Below, one piece after another: positions 3,137 to 5,908 of a stretch of 5,908 bases of DNA. Position numbers and translations under genes: made by a program. Location: assembly GCA_016932955.1 (NCBI GenBank), contig JAFGBV010000209.1, positions 1 through 5,908 on the forward strand, written 5' to 3'. The stretch comes from Anaerolineales bacterium. GTDB taxonomy: Bacteria > Chloroflexota > Anaerolineae > Anaerolineales > UBA4823. Position 1 is the first letter of the stretch; every line of letters begins with the position of its first letter. Under the pieces are notes generated by a model. It was not told the DNA's origin. It made no database searches and saw only the letters and a program-made list of their open reading frames with translations.

Positions 3137-5908
3137 GTGACGATACCCCTCCTGAAAACCAAGTTCTATATTCCCCCTGCACGACCGGAACTGGTTTCGC
3201 GCCCGCGCCTGGTTGAGCGCTTGGAAAATGGTTTGCGCCTGGGCTGCAAACTGACCCTCCTTTCTGCCCCAGCTGGGTTCGGAAAGACCACACTGTTGAG
3301 TGATTGGATTACTGGCTGTAGGTTGCAAGCGCGCTTTGCCTGGATATCTCTGGATGAGGGTGATAATGACTTAACGCGATTTTGGTCTTATATCGTTCTT
3401 GCGCTGCAAACGCTTGTACCTGCGATAGGCCAGGCGGCTCTGGGCGCGCTACAGGCCGTGCAAGCGCAACCACCCCCAATTGAGCCGCTTTTAATCTCGT
3501 TGGTAAACGATGTAACGGAAAGTATGTCTGGAGAGCATCCCGGCATTTTAGTTCTGGACGATTATCATACGGTTAAGACAGAAGCCGTCCACGAGAGCGT
3601 AGGTTATCTACTTGATCAACTACCACCTGAACTCCGTCTGGTCGTTGCCTCGCGCGAAGATCCCCCGCTTGCTCTGTCTCTTCTCCGTAGTCGCGGACAG
3701 TTGAACGAGATCCGTGCAACTGATCTACGGTTCACCCTGGAGGAGACGAGGGATTTCCTCAACGCGGTAATGGGCCTGGCGCTACCCACAAACGATATCG
3801 CTGCACTGGATCACCGCACCGAGGGCTGGGTTGCTGGCTTGCAATTGGCAGCATTGTCGTTGCAAGGACAAACCAGTACCGAGGTTCATGATTTTGTGTC
3901 CACTTTTTCGGGCGATGATCGCTTTATTGCTGATTATCTACTTGACCAGGTGCTTCACCGCCAGACGCCCGAGATTCAGCGCTTTCTGATGCAAACCTCG
4001 ATCCTTGATCGGTTGTGTGGGCCGCTGTGCGATGCAGTAATGGCAAATCCAGGCAGTATGCCTGGCGCGCAACCCTTTGATGCGCAACAAATCCTTGAGC
4101 ATCTCGAACATACCGGTTTGTTTATGATCCCCCTGGACAATCGTCGCTACTGGTACCGTTATCACCATCTCTTTGCTGATTTGTTGCGTAGCCGTCTGCC
4201 GGCGATTCCTCAACCACTTTCCAGTGCCAGGGGAGAAAAAATGGATATAGCAGGGCTTCATCTGCGCGCCAGCGAATGGTTTGAAGAGGAAGGATTGGTC
4301 TTCGAAGCAGTAGATCACGCGCTTGCTGTGCCTGATTATGTGCGGGTAGCGGATTTGATCGAGCGGTACTATAGAGAGGCGGTCTGGTCGGGTGAATTCG
4401 GCTTGATATTCCGATGGCTGGAGGCGCTGCCCGGGGCTCTGGTACGGTCTCGATCCATTCTGTGCATCTTATACAGCATCCTCTCACTGTCTCAATCCAC
4501 GGAGCGCGCCGAAGAGTGGTTGCAAGCTGCGGAGGCCGCGTGGGAGAGCCAGGCCCGACCCATTGATGGGTCTGTGCATTCTCCCCTCCTATCCGATCAC
4601 CAGGTCTTTACCGCCAACCTGCTTGACATTCGGGCGGTCATCGCTGATAGGAAGGGTGTTCCAACGGAAGAGCTCATTGCGTTCACATTACAGGCCTTGG
4701 AAAAGACCCCAGAGAGAGCGCCAACTCTGCGCGCCTCTATGTTTCAGCGCCTTGGTTGGTATTATCTGACCCTCGGAGATAAAGAGGCCGCTGAGCGCAA
4801 CTTCAAACTATCCAAAAAGTTGGGGGAAATCGCTGGGCACATTGGAAATACTTGTAGTGCAACCGTTGGGCAAGCAATCATCGCCTGGGAACGCGGGCGG
4901 TTGCACGAAGCAGTTGCGATCTGCCGCGAGGCGCTCCAAGCAATCGTTGAGCCGTTGGAGCGTTCCGGGCGGCGGCAGCCAATTGCAGGGAATTTATATA
5001 TCATTTTGGGTCGGATTCTGCTCGAGATGTACGAACTGGAGGAAGCGGAATTGCATCTGGCTAAAGGGGTAAAGCTATCCGAGTTAACCACGCCTGTACG
5101 TTCCGGTGATCTGCTGGACGGCTACCACGGTTTGGCCTGCCTGCGGTGCATCGAGCGGGATTTCGAGAACGCCTTGACCTGGATGGACAAGGCAGAGCGC
5201 ATGTGCACCTGGGATCGGGAGGGTGTACGTGCACTCCGGGCGCGGATTTGGCTTTGGCGGGCACGGATCGAACAGGATCCCCATTACCTTGACTTGGCCC
5301 TGGCATGGGCACGCGATCGAAACCTGGAGAACCCTGCCAGAAATGAATGGGAGCTGCAGAGCCTGGCGCAGGCGTACATCGCAGGGTACCGCGCCTATGG
5401 GGAACCGGACTTGGCGCCCCTGCTTGGCATTCTGGGCGAACAGCTCCGGTTGGCTGAGGAAACGGATAGGACTGATCACATGATCTACATGCTGGTTCTG
5501 GAAGCACTCGCGCGGCAGGCTATGAGACAGATGGATCAGGCGTTGAAAAAACTGGAACGGGCGCTTGTACTTGCTACAGCCCATGGATTTGTCATGAGCT
5601 TTCTGTGTCATGGGGCGCCCATGGAAGCCCTGCTTCATGAGGCGGGAAAGTGCGGGATTCCCAGCGCATATATCAGCCGGCTCCTGGCAGCTTTCAGCAC
5701 AGGCAAGCCCGCGCGGCACCCTGCTGATACTCGTCCCCAGCAGGCCGCGCTGCTGGAACCTCTCAGCAAGCGCGAGCTGGATGTGCTCCGTCTTTTAGGC
5801 AGCAGCCTCAGCGGTCCGCAAATCGCGGATGAGCTTTTCATCTCACTTGGAACATTCCAAACCCACACCAAAAGTATTTATGGCAAGCTGGGGGTGCACA
5901 ATCGGTTA
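3137..5908 (+). CDS. LAL/MalT-type LuxR-family ATP-dependent transcriptional regulator, 3' end outside window
   Basis: An open frame of 924 codons, unbroken to the window edge. The only plausible start is GTG 3137, since an in-frame TAA lies at 3119; it gives MTIPLLKTKFYIPPARPELV, the usual beginning of this family. The Shine-Dalgarno is poor. Order of domains: STAND-type P-loop NTPase with Walker A SAPAGFGKTT (43-52), Walker B GILVLDDYH (136-144) and SREDPPL (172-178); GWVAGLQLAALSLQ (from 230); YRYHHLFADLLRSRL (from 340); about 500 residues of TPR-like helical repeats; LuxR helix-turn-helix LSKRELDVLRLL...IADELFISLGTF...IYGKLGVHNRL (876-924). Perhaps 15 residues are missing. Relatives bind ATP and a ligand, oligomerise and activate promoters; MalT senses maltotriose. 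The ligand and targets here are unknown. It has its own promoter. Confidence 0.92.
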   Translation, partial: MTIPLLKTKFYIPPARPELVSRPRLVERLENGLRLGCKLTLLSAPAGFGKTTLLSDWITGCRLQARFAWISLDEGDNDLTRFWSYIVLALQTLVPAIGQAALGALQAVQAQPPPIEPLLISLVNDVTESMSGEHPGILVLDDYHTVKTEAVHESVGYLLDQLPPELRLVVASREDPPLALSLLRSRGQLNEIRATDLRFTLEETRDFLNAVMGLALPTNDIAALDHRTEGWVAGLQLAALSLQGQTSTEVHDFVSTFSGDDRFIADYLLDQVLHRQTPEIQRFLMQTSILDRLCGPLCDAVMANPGSMPGAQPFDAQQILEHLEHTGLFMIPLDNRRYWYRYHHLFADLLRSRLPAIPQPLSSARGEKMDIAGLHLRASEWFEEEGLVFEAVDHALAVPDYVRVADLIERYYREAVWSGEFGLIFRWLEALPGALVRSRSILCILYSILSLSQSTERAEEWLQAAEAAWESQARPIDGSVHSPLLSDHQVFTANLLDIRAVIADRKGVPTEELIAFTLQALEKTPERAPTLRASMFQRLGWYYLTLGDKEAAERNFKLSKKLGEIAGHIGNTCSATVGQAIIAWERGRLHEAVAICREALQAIVEPLERSGRRQPIAGNLYIILGRILLEMYELEEAELHLAKGVKLSELTTPVRSGDLLDGYHGLACLRCIERDFENALTWMDKAERMCTWDREGVRALRARIWLWRARIEQDPHYLDLALAWARDRNLENPARNEWELQSLAQAYIAGYRAYGEPDLAPLLGILGEQLRLAEETDRTDHMIYMLVLEALARQAMRQMDQALKKLERALVLATAHGFVMSFLCHGAPMEALLHEAGKCGIPSAYISRLLAAFSTGKPARHPADTRPQQAALLEPLSKRELDVLRLLGSSLSGPQIADELFISLGTFQTHTKSIYGKLGVHNRL

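Noticed and set aside
5084..5719. Minus-strand frame of 211 codons, and others at 3938-5871
   Set aside because: Antisense shadows of the uninterrupted LAL reading frame, which shows clear Walker and LuxR motifs.

Overview
The window looks like a stretch of a bacterial chromosome, most likely from Chloroflexota (Anaerolineae-like). This is inferred from the style of a very large MalT/LAL-type LuxR regulator (start TIPLLKTKFYIPPARPELVS) and from a SUKH/SMI1 protein with a charged helical tail. No taxonomic marker gene is present, so the assignment is tentative. Four protein genes are supported: a partial AbrB/MazE-type antitoxin leaving the left edge on the minus strand, a SUKH (SMI1/KNR4) protein, a HEAT-like helical-repeat protein, and a LAL regulator that runs off the right edge. 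The last three are on the plus strand.

Layout. 1-135: 5' part of the antitoxin gene (minus), with a good ribosome binding site, an extended -10 and an overlapping 7-3-7 palindrome. 136-604: non-coding. It holds copy 1 of a 52-bp repeat (A) with a terminator-like hairpin next to it on the minus strand, a 27-bp repeat (B), and an 8-3-8 palindrome in front of the SUKH gene. 605-1381: SUKH gene. 1385-1488: frameshifted remnant of a second copy of the SUKH C-terminal motif. 1497-2441: HEAT-like gene, preceded by a hairpin and a strong ribosome binding site. 2442-3136: non-coding, with B', a second 12-bp hairpin with a minus-strand T-tract, A', about 380 bp without a recognisable gene, and then a strong promoter and structured leader for the LAL gene. 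3137-5908: LAL gene, open to the edge for 924 codons.

How the parts relate. SUKH proteins are frequent immunity proteins of polymorphic-toxin systems, and helical-repeat proteins also occur in such islands. The remnant suggests this locus once held tandem SUKH-type genes that recombined. No toxin gene is visible. The LAL gene has its own promoter and need not control the pair.

The most interesting item is the duplicated non-coding element. Both copies have, read on the minus strand, a conserved 52-nt core, a 6-7 nt spacer, a 12-bp hairpin of unrelated sequence, and a T-rich tail. In copy 1 the helix is fully paired only in the minus-strand RNA (two G.U pairs). In both copies a core segment could pair with the hairpin's 5' arm, an arrangement resembling an antiterminator/terminator switch. 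This is read by eye and has not been folded computationally or searched in databases.
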